Shown here in pieces: positions 25,390-34,103 of a DNA stretch of 64,000 nucleotides. The stretch comes from Gleimia hominis (GTDB lineage: Bacteria; Actinomycetota; Actinomycetes; Actinomycetales; Actinomycetaceae): assembly GCF_002871945.2 (NCBI RefSeq), contig NZ_CP126963.1:806001-870000 (forward strand), written 5' to 3'. Under the pieces are notes generated by a model. The model did no database searches, had not been told where the DNA came from, and saw only the letters and a program-made list of their open reading frames with translations. How positions within the stretch are numbered: position 1 is the stretch's first letter; each line of letters begins with the position of its first letter. Position numbers and translations under genes: made by a program.

Positions 25390-26295
25390 CTATGTGGCAC
25401 GGAGCCAAGTGCCCCAGATTACGCGCGTTAGATACGCCACGGGATCGTTGTTAATGATGTATGCACTGTTAACTCCCCATTGTGCTAACTCGTGTGGGGA
25501 CAGTGAAGACTCGTTTGCGAACGCGATTAAAACACTTCCGTTTTGCGCGGCGGTTTCCCCGAGTGCTTCCAGGGATGAGTCGGCAACGGTTTGTGGGTGG
25601 AGAGCACTACCGACCCAAATTACTAAGGTACGCTCGTCGCTATCTTTGAGGTTTTCACGCGCCCACTGTGGGTAGTATGGGGCGAGTGCTCCGCGTAGGA
25701 GCAGGGCGATGGCACCCAGGCCCGCGCCCGCACCAGACCCGGGGATGCGCGTTATTGCTTGGTCCGCCGGCCTGCCCACAAGGTTCCCTTCGTCGACTAT
25801 TCGCTGCAGATTCTTCCAAATCTGGCCCAGACGAGCTTGTTCTTGCGGATTGAACGCGCGGGGGGTCCCATCTGGGTGCTGCGCCATCACTGAGTCCAAG
25901 CCGAACAGGGGGCGCGAGGTCGTGTAGAGCACTTCGAGTTGTTCACCCGCTAGTTCCCTGAGCGCTCGTGCCCGTAGTTCACGCAGAAAAGTCTGATCTT
26001 GCCACGCTTTAAGCGTGACCTCTTCCGCAGGTACTTGCGCGATCGCGATCAGATGGTCTAAACCCGCTTGCGCAGTGGCTTCCTCGTGCCCCGCTACGAC
26101 GCTTCGTGCTTCTGCAATGGTTTCTCCAAATAGAGACGTCTCTGCCTGGCCACAGGTTTGGGCAGCTGCTTGCGTAACGCTGTCGACACGTAGCTGCGCC
26201 ACGTGCCGATGCGTCACGATTGTTTCCAAGGTCCGCTGGCTCACCGGGGCGGCTGGCTCGGCGGTTAGGATAACGCGGTTAAACGGCAGGCTCAT
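25390..26295 (-). CDS. Glycerate-kinase-like protein lacking the N-terminal part
   Basis: A 301-residue protein that is not a standard enzyme. Its middle (about residues 125-210) resembles the GK family: LYTTSRPLFGLDSVMAQHP, RAFNPQEQARL and then PGSGAGAGLGAIALLL, which matches the PGAGAAGGLGA loop of glycerate kinase. However, the usual N-terminal DKFKGSLTA motif that opens glycerate kinases is absent and the first 120 residues are unrelated. It may be a pseudoenzyme or a diverged kinase. Its ATG overlaps the stop of the M20 peptidase gene upstream by 4 bases, so both are translated together. The assignment is tentative. Confidence 0.5.
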   Translation of the reverse strand: MSLPFNRVILTAEPAAPVSQRTLETIVTHRHVAQLRVDSVTQAAAQTCGQAETSLFGETIAEARSVVAGHEEATAQAGLDHLIAIAQVPAEEVTLKAWQDQTFLRELRARALRELAGEQLEVLYTTSRPLFGLDSVMAQHPDGTPRAFNPQEQARLGQIWKNLQRIVDEGNLVGRPADQAITRIPGSGAGAGLGAIALLLRGALAPYYPQWARENLKDSDERTLVIWVGSALHPQTVADSSLEALGETAAQNGSVLIAFANESSLSPHELAQWGVNSAYIINNDPVAYLTRVIWGTWLRAT

Positions 26296-27641
26296 TGTTT
26301 CGCGAACTGCGTTAGCATGAGTGCTTCAGCTAAGATCGCGGCTTTGAGGTCTGCTAGATCTTGCGACTCATTTTCGGAGTGCGCGTTGGTTTTCGGGTCC
26401 TCCACCCCGGTGACGAGCACTTGCGCACCCGGGAATTGTTCTTTGAACGTGGAGATGAATGGTATGGATCCGCCTCCGCCGATGTTGACGGATGACACTC
26501 CCCACGCTTCGGAGAGTGCTTCGTGCGCAATCCTCGCGCCAGTTCCTTCGAGGTCAGCTTCGTACGCGGGGCCAAGTTCTCCGTCGGTAATGGTCACGCG
26601 CGCACCAAACGGGGTGTGTTCCTTAATGTGCTTGACAAGTGCTTCGTGGGCTTCAGCAGCTACGGTTCCCGGTGCGGTGCGCATGGAGATGACGAATGTG
26701 CATTCGGGTTGAATAGTGTTGGAGGCATGGGCCACGCTGGTGGAGTCCATTCCAATTACGGAGATGGCCGGTTGCGTCCAGATACGTGAGGCAATATCCC
26801 CGCGTCCTATGAGCTCTGTTCCTTCAATCATGGAGGTGTCGCGCCGCACTGCTTGCTCATCCCAGTTAACGTCCGCAGTTTCTTTACTAACGAGCCCTTC
26901 AACGGCTACGGATCCGTCCTCGTTGTGGAATGTGCTGATTAGTCGGCTTGCTGCGGTTACCGCGTCCATCACTACTCCGCCGAACATGCCGGAGTGCACA
27001 GCGTGTTCCAGCATCTGCAACCGCACTGTCACTTGAATGACGCCACGCAAGCTGGAGGTGAGGGCCGGTTTCCCCGCTTCCCAGTTGTTGGAATCGGCAA
27101 CGATGATGTAGTCGGCGTCCAGTTGATCGTGGTATTTCTTGAGGAAGTTCTCAAAGCTTGGGGAGCCGATTTCTTCCTCACCTTCAATGAAGACTTTTAC
27201 GTTCACAGGTAGTTTTTCTGCGAGGAGTTTGAGTGCACCGTAGTGAACAATTATTCCGGCGCCGTCGTCGGAGCTGCCACGCCCGTAGAGTCTACCGTCG
27301 CGTTCTTGCGGCTCAAAGGGCGGGGTGTGCCAGCGTGATTCGTCTCCGGTTGGTTGCACGTCGTGGTGCGCGTACAAGAGGACGGTGGGCGCTCCCTCGA
27401 TAGGTTTTGATTGCGCTACTACCGCGGGGCGGCCTTCGTTGCCTGCTTCGTCTTTCGCAGTGAGGATTTGGGTTTCTAATCCCGCTTGGGTAAAGAGTTC
27501 AGCCACGTGCTCGGCGGATTTAACCATGTTGTTTTGGTCGAATGATCCCGATGAGATTGAGGGGATCCGCACGAGTGTTTTTAGTTCTTCTACGAATTGT
27601 TCGAAGAGTTGATCGTTTTTTTCTCGTAGTTGCTTACTCAT
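26292..27641 (-). CDS. M20 family metallo-dipeptidase
   Basis: A 449-residue zinc peptidase of family M20 (DapE/ArgE/PepV group), predicted cytosolic dipeptidase. Metal ligands are seen in LLYAHHDVQPTGD (first His and Asp), GRGSSDDGAGI (bridging Asp), IEGEEEIGS (catalytic Glu and ligand Glu) and VADSNNWEAGKPAL, with a dimerisation domain from about 190 to 330. It starts with ATG at 27641 after AAAGAGAG. The next gene, glycerate-kinase-like, overlaps it by 4 bases. Closely similar actinobacterial proteins are annotated as dipeptidases; specificity is unknown. Confidence 0.88.
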   Translation of the reverse strand: MSKQLREKNDQLFEQFVEELKTLVRIPSISSGSFDQNNMVKSAEHVAELFTQAGLETQILTAKDEAGNEGRPAVVAQSKPIEGAPTVLLYAHHDVQPTGDESRWHTPPFEPQERDGRLYGRGSSDDGAGIIVHYGALKLLAEKLPVNVKVFIEGEEEIGSPSFENFLKKYHDQLDADYIIVADSNNWEAGKPALTSSLRGVIQVTVRLQMLEHAVHSGMFGGVVMDAVTAASRLISTFHNEDGSVAVEGLVSKETADVNWDEQAVRRDTSMIEGTELIGRGDIASRIWTQPAISVIGMDSTSVAHASNTIQPECTFVISMRTAPGTVAAEAHEALVKHIKEHTPFGARVTITDGELGPAYEADLEGTGARIAHEALSEAWGVSSVNIGGGGSIPFISTFKEQFPGAQVLVTGVEDPKTNAHSENESQDLADLKAAILAEALMLTQFAKQ

Positions 27642-27698
27642 AATCTCTCTTTGCGTTTTGACTGTTTCGATGCGTTTTCTCGGTTTTAGTTTGAGGGG

Positions 27699-28307
27699 TT
27701 AGTTGGGGTACTCTCCGCGTTCAACCATGGGCACGGGTTTGCGCCAGCGCCTAGCCATGACCATTCGGGAGAACGTGTAGAACCACTGTCCGCGTGGCCA
27801 CCCTTCGGATGGCATTCGTTCTCGCACTTGTTTTTTGATCTTTAGGTTCACCCAGATTGATTCGATTATTGCGGCTAGGAACATGCCGTATGTGCCCACC
27901 GAGATTGTGGTGGTGATCAGCTGGGCTGTGTACGCCGATACGTAGCGCACGATGAGTGCCATGGCGAGCATGGTGAGGATGAACAGGATCATCAGTGGGA
28001 GGACCCATTCGGATATGGAGTATCGTGCGTCAACCCAGTCGCGGGTGAATCGGCGGACTCGGCCTTTATCGCGTGCTGGTAGGTAGCGTTCTTCACCAGT
28101 GTTAAGCGCTTCTTGTTCGCGCCGCCACATGCGGTCTCGGCGTTCCCGTGCGCGGCGTTTCGCTTCTTTCCGATCCGCAGGGATCGCGTCTCTACGGTTC
28201 GCGGCTTCTGCTTCTTTACGCGAGCGGGTTGGCCGCCCTTTGCCGCGTTTGCGGGTGCCCTGAACCGGATTTTGCTCTTGTGAAGACTTCTTACGCTTAC
28301 CAAACAC
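27699..28307 (-). CDS. DUF3043 family membrane protein
   Basis: A 202-residue protein of the actinobacterial DUF3043 family, function unknown. The N-terminal 85 residues are very basic (KGRPTRSRKEAEAANRRD, KEAKRRARERRDRMWRRE). Two membrane segments follow (VLPLMILFILTMLAMALIV and TISVGTYGMFLAAII), then a basic tail with the family end MARRWRKPVPMVERG. It is a common neighbour of peptidase and iron-sulfur genes in actinobacteria. It ends 57 bases before the M20 gene and could be co-transcribed with it. Confidence 0.87.
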   Translation of the reverse strand: MFGKRKKSSQEQNPVQGTRKRGKGRPTRSRKEAEAANRRDAIPADRKEAKRRARERRDRMWRREQEALNTGEERYLPARDKGRVRRFTRDWVDARYSISEWVLPLMILFILTMLAMALIVRYVSAYTAQLITTTISVGTYGMFLAAIIESIWVNLKIKKQVRERMPSEGWPRGQWFYTFSRMVMARRWRKPVPMVERGEYPN

Positions 28308-28363
28308 GGCTCCCAGCTTACCTGAATAACCGCTGATTCCGTATCTGCCCTACCGGGGTTGCT

Positions 28364-28945
28364 CTAATCCCACCACAGCCACCACGCGTTCTTCTGGCTA
28401 GTCCCAGGCCTTCCCACCGTTTCGAACCTCACGCGTTGAAACTCATCTGGTGAATCTAACGCGCTTTGAAGTTGCAGTTCGGAGCGAAATCGGCGCCACA
28501 AATGAGCGCATCCTTTAGAACCTTTTTGCGGGTTCTCCACGGCCGAACTGGGGTAGGTGCACAATATGCATTCCGCATCGCTTTGATAAATGAGCCCGTC
28601 AACAGTTACTCGTTCATCAGTTCTGGCTGGCCCAACCGCGTACCCGGAGACTCGCACCGCTCCTCGGCCTACCGCACATGCTTTCAACATGGCCTCGCAG
28701 GTCGGAGCTAGGTTCTGACGTTCCGATAGATTGGCGAGCGGGAGTGTGCTCAGTAAAAGCTGGGCACCACGCGCGTCGAGGTCTCGGTATGTTTGAAAGG
28801 AATGAAGCGCTTCGGATGGGGAGTCCGTTCGCATGCGTGCATCCATAAATGGTTGCAAGATACGCCGGATTTGCTTGCGCGTTGTCCAACCGCGCATGCC
28901 GTAAACCCCTACTTGTTCTCTTGTACCTGTAGCTGTGAGTGTCAA
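28364..28945 (-). CDS. Unknown protein
   Basis: I do not recognise this 193-residue protein. It begins with TTG at 28945, preceded at good distance by AGGAGG, so it is very probably translated. It is predicted soluble, with no signal peptide, no membrane segment, and six cysteines (among them CEAMLKAC, CILC and a later GCAHLW). The second half has a beta-rich stretch (VRVSGYAVGPARTDERVTVDGLIY) and ends AWWLWWD, where Trp is strikingly concentrated. Neighbours are DUF3043 (same strand, 56 bases downstream) and a divergent TrmH methyltransferase. The CILC and CAHLW positions might bind a metal, but this is a guess. Confidence 0.6.
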   Translation of the reverse strand: MTLTATGTREQVGVYGMRGWTTRKQIRRILQPFMDARMRTDSPSEALHSFQTYRDLDARGAQLLLSTLPLANLSERQNLAPTCEAMLKACAVGRGAVRVSGYAVGPARTDERVTVDGLIYQSDAECILCTYPSSAVENPQKGSKGCAHLWRRFRSELQLQSALDSPDEFQRVRFETVGRPGTSQKNAWWLWWD

Positions 28946-29127
28946 AGTTCCTCCTGATCTTAATCTGAGTGCTTTTGTCTTGTCTGGTGCCGGCGCAAGT
29001 GAGGACTCAGCGGCAATACCTGTTTTAAGAATGCAACCGTGCCGCCGAGTGGTCTATGGTGCCTATCGGCAAGCGTGAGTTAAAACTGGTGTGGACAAGG
29101 TTTCTCCACCGCCGTGTAGAGACCTGG

Positions 29128-29226
29128 TTGCAGAACCAGAGTGGTTTAGCTCGTTAGTTCGTTTGGTTAGAGTCCGCCTGGTTTCTGGGTCCGCGTGGTT
29201 TAGGCATCCAGTCAGCGTGGTTTAAT
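29128..29226. repeat. Degenerate TGGTTTAG-type repeats before trmH
   Basis: Four loose units of about 25-28 bases centred on GTGGTTTAG (variants CTGGTTTCTGG, TTTGGTTAGAG, GTGGTTTAAT) run up to the trmH start, with the last unit supplying its presumed -10 box TTTAAT. The rest of the 288-base gap shows no other feature. Confidence 0.45.
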
Positions 29227-29233
29227 TGGGTCC

Positions 29234-30046
29234 GTGATTGTGGAACTGGATGACTTAACCGATGAGCGTTTGCGCGACTACCGGGGCCTAACCGATGTGG
29301 CTCTTAGACGGGTTTTGGAACCTCGGGGCGGATTGTTTATTGCGGAATCTAAAAACGTGATTGAACGCGCCCTCGAGGGTGGTTATGAACCGCGTTCGTT
29401 CCTCACGTCCCCGCGGTGGCTCGATGGTATGAGAACTGTTTTTGCAAGATTTCCGGATGCGCCGGTATTTGTCGCAGAGGAATCAGTTTTGGAACAGCTC
29501 ACTGGTTTCCACGTTCACCGCGGCGTGTTAGCGTCCATGCATCGCCACCCGCTCCCTGCTGTTGAAGCGCTCCTGCAGGATGCGCGACGCGTGGTGGTAC
29601 TCGAAGATATTGTTGACCACACTAACGTGGGCGCGATTTTCCGCAGCGCCGCTGCGCTTAACGTGGATGCGGTACTCGTTACGCCTTCTTGCGCGGACCC
29701 CCTTTACAGGCGTTCCGTGCGAGTTTCGATGGGAACCGTTTTTCAGGTGCCGTGGACGCGGTTAGACGCGTGGCCTGATCCCCATCTGTTCCAATCGCAT
29801 GGTTTTGAAACGGTTGCTTTGGCGCTTCATGACAAACCAGTTTCTTTACAGGATTTCGCGCATGACCTTGAGGGTAGCCCTGGCCGGCGAATCGCCTGGA
29901 TTATGGGGTCTGAAGGGTATGGGATAAAGAATCGGACTTTACGCACTGTGGATCATAAGGTAATGATCCCTATGTCTCACGGTGTAGATTCTTTGAATGT
30001 AGCTGCCGCTGCGGCGGTTGTGTTTTGGGCAACCCGCCCACAGTGA
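29234..30046 (+). CDS. TrmH/SpoU family RNA 2'-O-methyltransferase
   Basis: A 270-residue SPOUT methyltransferase that would methylate a ribose 2'-OH in tRNA or rRNA. The N-terminal substrate-binding domain (about 1-100) contains RGGLFIAESKNVIERAL, and the knot domain carries the three SpoU motifs: VVVLEDIVDHTNVGAIFRSAA (motif 1), RIAWIMGSEGYGI (motif 2) and VMIPMSHGVDSLNVAAAAAV (motif 3). The target base is unknown; rRNA methylases of this type can include a resistance function, but nothing here shows that. The GTG at 29234 lies 7 bases after TTTAAT, which may make the mRNA leaderless. The frame starts just inside the repeat block. Confidence 0.88.
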   Translation: MIVELDDLTDERLRDYRGLTDVALRRVLEPRGGLFIAESKNVIERALEGGYEPRSFLTSPRWLDGMRTVFARFPDAPVFVAEESVLEQLTGFHVHRGVLASMHRHPLPAVEALLQDARRVVVLEDIVDHTNVGAIFRSAAALNVDAVLVTPSCADPLYRRSVRVSMGTVFQVPWTRLDAWPDPHLFQSHGFETVALALHDKPVSLQDFAHDLEGSPGRRIAWIMGSEGYGIKNRTLRTVDHKVMIPMSHGVDSLNVAAAAAVVFWATRPQ

Positions 30047-30054
30047 GGGGATTA

Positions 30055-30825
30055 TTATTGTTCCCTATTAAATAGTTCCCGCTTGAGGAGTGCTGTAACG
30101 ACCTCGACGGTGTCTTGCCACGACGTCACTTGGCGCGTGGAAAATCCGGCGGCTTTAACCGGGTAGTCGTTTCCCCCTTTGTCGAGGCGGTCACCGATGA
30201 AAAGCATTTCTTCGCGGGAGATCCCAGTGCTGTCCACAAGGTGGTTCATGCCGAATGCTTTATCGATTCCCTTTTCGGTGATGTCAACCGAGGTGGACCC
30301 CCCTGCGCGTACTTGCAGTTGAGGTAGCCCCTGGGCTAGTACCTCACACAATTTTGCGCGCTTAACACCGTCTGGATCCCAACTGGCCTTGTCTTCCAAG
30401 TGGGCTTGCTGACCTAGCGCAGAAAAGGTGATTTGGCTGCCGCGATCTTCAATAATGGGGCCGCGCGGGTGGGGGTGCCAGTATCCGAGTTGACGCGCTG
30501 CTTGTTCAATCGCCTGGATAGCTTGCACTCTAGCTTTTTCGGATAAGTCGTGCGCGTAGATAGTGTGCCAATTACCGTTTCGGTATCGTAGGTAGCGCGT
30601 TCCGCAAGTGGGCATGAGGTGAAGCTGCCTTAACTGAGTATCGCTGGCATGCAGATGGTTCAGCAGCTGTGTTTCGAACTGTTGAAAACGACCTCCGGAG
30701 ATAACGCATACGGGAGTTTTATCTAAGAGCCGACGCAGTACTTGAGCGACTGGCTGTGGAAGCGCGGATTTGGAGGGAGCGAGGGTGTCGTCTAGGTCGA
30801 AGGCGACGAGTTTAATGGTTGGCAT
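30055..30825 (-). CDS. HAD superfamily IIB hydrolase
   Basis: A 256-residue HAD phosphatase with a type IIB cap. Motif I is VAFDLDDTLAPSK (nucleophile Asp), motif II VISGGRF, and the C-terminal metal motif is LFIGDRLDKGGNDYPVKAAG. The cap and the DITEKGIDKAFG segment resemble phosphomannomutase-like and sucrose/mannosyl phosphate phosphatases. The substrate is probably a sugar phosphate. It is convergent with trmH, with 8 bases between stop codons, and likely has its own promoter. The identification of fold and chemistry is solid; the substrate is not. Confidence 0.85.
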   Translation of the reverse strand: MPTIKLVAFDLDDTLAPSKSALPQPVAQVLRRLLDKTPVCVISGGRFQQFETQLLNHLHASDTQLRQLHLMPTCGTRYLRYRNGNWHTIYAHDLSEKARVQAIQAIEQAARQLGYWHPHPRGPIIEDRGSQITFSALGQQAHLEDKASWDPDGVKRAKLCEVLAQGLPQLQVRAGGSTSVDITEKGIDKAFGMNHLVDSTGISREEMLFIGDRLDKGGNDYPVKAAGFSTRQVTSWQDTVEVVTALLKRELFNREQ

Positions 30826-30984
30826 GGATTCTTTCGGGTCGGTTCTTTAGGACATGGCTGACTTTGGTAAACAAGTGTCTGCGTTCAGCCATGGTATGAA
30901 AAGTGGTGGGTAAATGCGAGTGCGCGTTCTTGTGTGATCTAGTTAACATGCAGGCGGTATCCTGCTCGTGTAATCATTAGTTGT

Positions 30985-31374
30985 ATGAGTAATAATAATG
31001 TTCGTTACAATGTGCCGAACGCTCCGAGCGGGAATGCGTTGGCTGTTATCGCTCACCTGTCAGCCTTAATTGCGATGGTTTTCTCGGTGGGGTGGTTAGG
31101 GTTCGTTGGTCCTCTTGTTATTTGGGCGCTTGCGCGGGGTAAAGATCCGTTTGCGCAAAGGGCCGCGGCTGGAGCGTTTAACTTCGCTTTGGGGATTACT
31201 ATAATGACCCTGATTGGTTGGGCTTTACTATTTACATTCATTTTAATTCCTGTAACTGTCGTTCTGTGGGGCATTGCTTTCATTGCGACGCTGTGGTGTT
31301 CAATCCGGGGTGCGGTGTTAGCGAACCGAGGCGAGCTTTATCAGTACCCATTCCAGATCCGGATTCTGAGCTAG
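30985..31374 (+). CDS. DUF4870 family membrane protein
   Basis: A 129-residue membrane protein of the DUF4870 (Tic20-like) family. After a short polar N-terminus there are three to four hydrophobic segments: LAVIAHLSALIAMVFSVGWLG, FVGPLVIWALARGKDPF (family block with AAAGAFNFALG after it), ITIMTLIGWALLFTFILIP and VVLWGIAFIATLW. The short loop KDPFAQRAAAGAFNF is the family signature. The function is unknown. It lies alone between a divergent HAD gene and deoD. Confidence 0.85.
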   Translation: MSNNNVRYNVPNAPSGNALAVIAHLSALIAMVFSVGWLGFVGPLVIWALARGKDPFAQRAAAGAFNFALGITIMTLIGWALLFTFILIPVTVVLWGIAFIATLWCSIRGAVLANRGELYQYPFQIRILS

Positions 31375-31477
31375 TTGCCCGCCGTGCAAGTTAGCGGCAT
31401 GATCGCTGGCTTAGATTTTGCTTTGGTGACTACGGTGTCGTTTTTGTTTGATTAGTTTTTAGTTTTTAGGAGTTGTT

Positions 31478-32179
31478 GTGGCTACACCTCATATTGCTGC
31501 GGAACCTGGGGATTTCGCTCCGGCGGTTTTGATGCCGGGTGATCCGCTGCGGGCAAAGCGGATTGCGGAGACTGTGTTGGAGGACGCGCGCCAGGTAAAT
31601 AATGTGCGCGGCATGCTTGCTTATACGGGAACGGTGGATGGTAAGCCTCTTTCCGTTATGGGTTCGGGTATGGGCCAGCCGTCGATCACTATTTATGCGA
31701 CGGAGTTGTTTTCTCAGTTTGATGTTGAGCGGATCATTCGCGTTGGAACATGTGGTGGGCTTTCGCCGAAGGTGAAGGTTGGTGACGTGGTGATTGGTGT
31801 GGGTGCGCATACGGAGTCTTCTATGAACGTTCCGCGCCTGCCGGGTGTGCATTTTAGTGCTGTGGCTTCGTATAACTTGGTAGCTGCTGCGGCGCAGCGT
31901 GCTGGTGCGAATGCGCATGTGGGAACTATTATTTCGCGGGACCATTTTTACTTGACGCCTGAGGGGCAGAATGAGCGTTTAGCTCGGTATGGTGTGTTGG
32001 GTGTGGAGATGGAAGCGGCTGCGCTTTATGGGGTTGCAGCTGAGTTTGATAATGAAGCGTTGGCTGTGTTGACGGTTTCTGATAATTTGCTGGACTCGTC
32101 AGCAGATATGAGCTCCGCGGAGCGTGAGACGTTATTTGAGAAGGCATTGGACGCGGCGTTAGCTGCGGCGTTCTGTTAG
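31478..32179 (+). CDS. deoD: Purine-nucleoside phosphorylase, DeoD type
   Basis: A 233-residue hexameric-type purine-nucleoside phosphorylase that splits purine (deoxy)nucleosides with phosphate for salvage. Family blocks are clear: VLMPGDPLRAKRIAET (phosphate-binding), VMGSGMGQPSITIYATEL, IRVGTCGGLS, SAVASYNL, ISRDHFYLTPEGQ and GVEMEAAALYGVAA, the base and ribose site, followed by TVSDNLLD (usual SDH.. catalytic Asp retained). The GTG start at 31478 follows a strong SD (TTAGGAG, 5 bases). A hairpin terminator lies just past the stop. Some actinobacteria also carry PunA-type enzymes; this is the DeoD type. Confidence 0.93.
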   Translation: MATPHIAAEPGDFAPAVLMPGDPLRAKRIAETVLEDARQVNNVRGMLAYTGTVDGKPLSVMGSGMGQPSITIYATELFSQFDVERIIRVGTCGGLSPKVKVGDVVIGVGAHTESSMNVPRLPGVHFSAVASYNLVAAAAQRAGANAHVGTIISRDHFYLTPEGQNERLARYGVLGVEMEAAALYGVAAEFDNEALAVLTVSDNLLDSSADMSSAERETLFEKALDAALAAAFC

Positions 32180-32193
32180 AGAACAGTTTTTTG

Positions 32194-32223
32194 AGGGAGG
32201 ACATGCCGGTGTGTGTCCTCCCT
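32194..32223 (+). terminator. Hairpin terminator after deoD
   Basis: GGGAGGACA (32195-32203) pairs with TGTCCTCCC (32214-32222), extended by an outer A-T pair, and TTGATTTG follows. It begins 15 bases after the deoD stop. Confidence 0.75.
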
Positions 32224-32236
32224 TGATTTGTTGAAG

Positions 32237-32283
32237 CATGCTGGTTTTGAACCAGGGTTGAACCATGCTGGTTTTGAACCAGG
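32237..32283. repeat. 20-bp direct repeat carrying a small palindrome
   Basis: CATGCTGGTTTTGAACCAGG occurs exactly twice, at 32237-32256 and 32264-32283. Each copy contains the near-palindrome CTGGTTTTGAACCAG (6-base arms, 3-base centre). A third partial copy (GGCTGGTTTTAGG) follows. Confidence 0.8.
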
Positions 32284-32416
32284 CTGGTTTTAGGTAGTAA
32301 TTAGTTTTCTAGTTAATAATCAGGTTTCTATTTACGTTATGAAATCAGTGGGTTTCTCTGCTGGCAGTTAAAGTATTCCCTGAGGGTGCCACTCGTCGTA
32401 GTGGTTGTTCGCCCTA

Positions 32417-32465
32417 TTTGGGGGCTGGTTGGTTATTTGGCCTGTTTGGGGGCTGGTTGGTTATT
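32417..32465. repeat. 21-bp direct repeat reaching into the next gene's 3' end
   Basis: An identical 21-base sequence beginning TTTGGGGGCTGG and ending TTGGTTATT occurs at 32417-32437 and 32445-32465, 28 bases apart. The second copy covers the stop codon of the minus-strand gene at 32461. Confidence 0.8.
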
Positions 32466-33264
32466 CGTCCCATCCGGGGGTGACTACTAGGGACGAGCGG
32501 GGGCGTTTAGCATCAAACATGCTACTAACCTCATGGGTAGTGCGATTAGTGTCGAGCGTGAACACTTGCCCATCAACTTTCACTCGCGCACTCCAAAACG
32601 TAGTGGAATGAACCTCAATATTACGCAGCGGCTCCACATACTCATGCACCAGCGACTGATTAGGATACGGAGCACCATCACCACTGAACAACTGCGTCCT
32701 CCCATCAGCATAATCCAACCGGTGAGTAGTCACATACCAACTAACCTCCGCCCCATCAACCCGCGAGGTCTTAGACGTATTCGTATAGTAGAAAATAGTT
32801 GGTAACCCAGTCCACACCCACCCCCGATCAGGCTGGACATGCAACCGTGGTTGAGGCGGACTATCAGCAGCCACCGCCGCAATCGCCTTTTGAAAAGGAG
32901 TCACCACCTTCGGCTCCTCCCCCAGCCCAGCAGGCGCAGCAGAAGACTTAAACGACAAGTCCCTACCCCCACCCCAACCACCACTAGCCCCACCCCCACG
33001 ATAAGCACTCACCCCACCCGCAGCAGGAGCAGAAGCCTCATAACTAGGCTGAGCAACCGAAGCCTCACCACCCGTATCATAAGAATAAATAACACTATGA
33101 GACTGAACATTAATATCTATAAAGCCTGTGGGAGATAACGTTAAGCTCTTTGTATCTTCATGCGTTTCACCAAACTTTCTCCTATGAGTATTCCCTTCAC
33201 CATCCGGACTTGCTGCGGATATCAGCAGAGCTGCACAAGCTAAGAAGACAAGCGGCTTACCCAT
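32461..33264 (-). CDS. Secreted protein of unknown function
   Basis: A 267-residue exported protein I cannot assign. A short signal peptide (PLVFLACAALLISAASP) is followed by a region rich in Gly/Ser/Ala (GGASGGWGGGRD, about 85-105) and a conserved-looking C-terminal half with two aromatic beta stretches, GWVWTGLPTIFYY and AEVSWYVTTHRLDY. This is reminiscent of exported proteins found next to DUF6318 lipoproteins in Actinomyces. Its ATG overlaps the upstream stop in TAATG, so the two genes are coupled and probably work together at the cell surface. The function is unknown. Confidence 0.65.
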   Translation of the reverse strand: MGKPLVFLACAALLISAASPDGEGNTHRRKFGETHEDTKSLTLSPTGFIDINVQSHSVIYSYDTGGEASVAQPSYEASAPAAGGVSAYRGGGASGGWGGGRDLSFKSSAAPAGLGEEPKVVTPFQKAIAAVAADSPPQPRLHVQPDRGWVWTGLPTIFYYTNTSKTSRVDGAEVSWYVTTHRLDYADGRTQLFSGDGAPYPNQSLVHEYVEPLRNIEVHSTTFWSARVKVDGQVFTLDTNRTTHEVSSMFDAKRPRSSLVVTPGWDE

Positions 33265-33953
33265 TATTTCTCCTCTAGGAACATGAACGTACCGTCTGTA
33301 ACTATCCAGTTATTGTTCTTCCATGTAAGATTGACCACGACCTCTTGATCCGGATCGGAGACATCTTCTTCAACTGCACCCGGTTTACCGTTGTAGAACT
33401 TGTAGGTGCTCCCCTTGACGATAAAACGGAAAGCAATCTCACCTGGGGTGTTCTCTTTGGGAAGATATGCTCCCTTAACGGAGTAATCCGTTGTATCGAC
33501 ATTCACATACCATGAATGGTCCTTGTGAGACTCCTCTACACTCTCTATGAGTTCCAAGCAGTTTTGCGCTGTCTTCTTGTCGCATAGTTTCTCAAGAGGC
33601 CTGGTATCCAAAGTGCTGTAGGAATACCCAATCAGCTCCGTAAAATACTGCGCAACCTTAATCGCCCCCTCCTGGGAATGCACATACCCTTCCTGCGGAT
33701 ACTCAGGCTTATCATGCGGATAACGCTCCGACACCGGAGGCGGAGGAACCAATGCCTCCTCAGAAGCCGACACCGACGGGGAAGACGAACCCCCACCAGA
33801 CGACGACGCTGCAGGAGAAGCCCCAACCGCGCCCTTAGACTCCTCACCCGTACTCGTACCACCACAGGCAGAAACAGTGAGCACACAAGCCAACAACAAA
33901 ACCAACACTAAAACTAGTCGAGACACACGATTACTAAAGAGGGTCCGCAACAT
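33264..33953 (-). CDS. DUF6318 family lipoprotein
   Basis: A 229-residue lipoprotein: signal segment LVLVLVLLLACVLTVSAC with lipobox VSAC, then a Ser/Gly/Pro-rich linker (about 33-75) and a globular domain with YPQEGYVHSQEGAIKVAQYF, LDTRPLEKLCDKKTAQNC and the NNNWIV end. The pattern YP..E...AI...YF.EL.GYSYSTLDT..L..LC...C matches the DUF6318 family of actinobacterial lipoproteins. The function is unknown. It is the first gene of a two-gene unit with the secreted protein at 32461, with which it shares a TAATG overlap. Confidence 0.75.
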   Translation of the reverse strand: MLRTLFSNRVSRLVLVLVLLLACVLTVSACGGTSTGEESKGAVGASPAASSSGGGSSSPSVSASEEALVPPPPVSERYPHDKPEYPQEGYVHSQEGAIKVAQYFTELIGYSYSTLDTRPLEKLCDKKTAQNCLELIESVEESHKDHSWYVNVDTTDYSVKGAYLPKENTPGEIAFRFIVKGSTYKFYNGKPGAVEEDVSDPDQEVVVNLTWKNNNWIVTDGTFMFLEEK

Positions 33954-34103
33954 CGAAAATCCTCAAACTCGCCTACACGAACAAGCCGCCAGCTAACAAA
34001 AACCAACCGCTAAAAAAAACAATAAACGAACCCCACAAATAAAACCAGAGCCCAAACCCAACTGTGGAAAACCTTCCTACAATCCGGACACGTAAAGCCT
34101 CAA

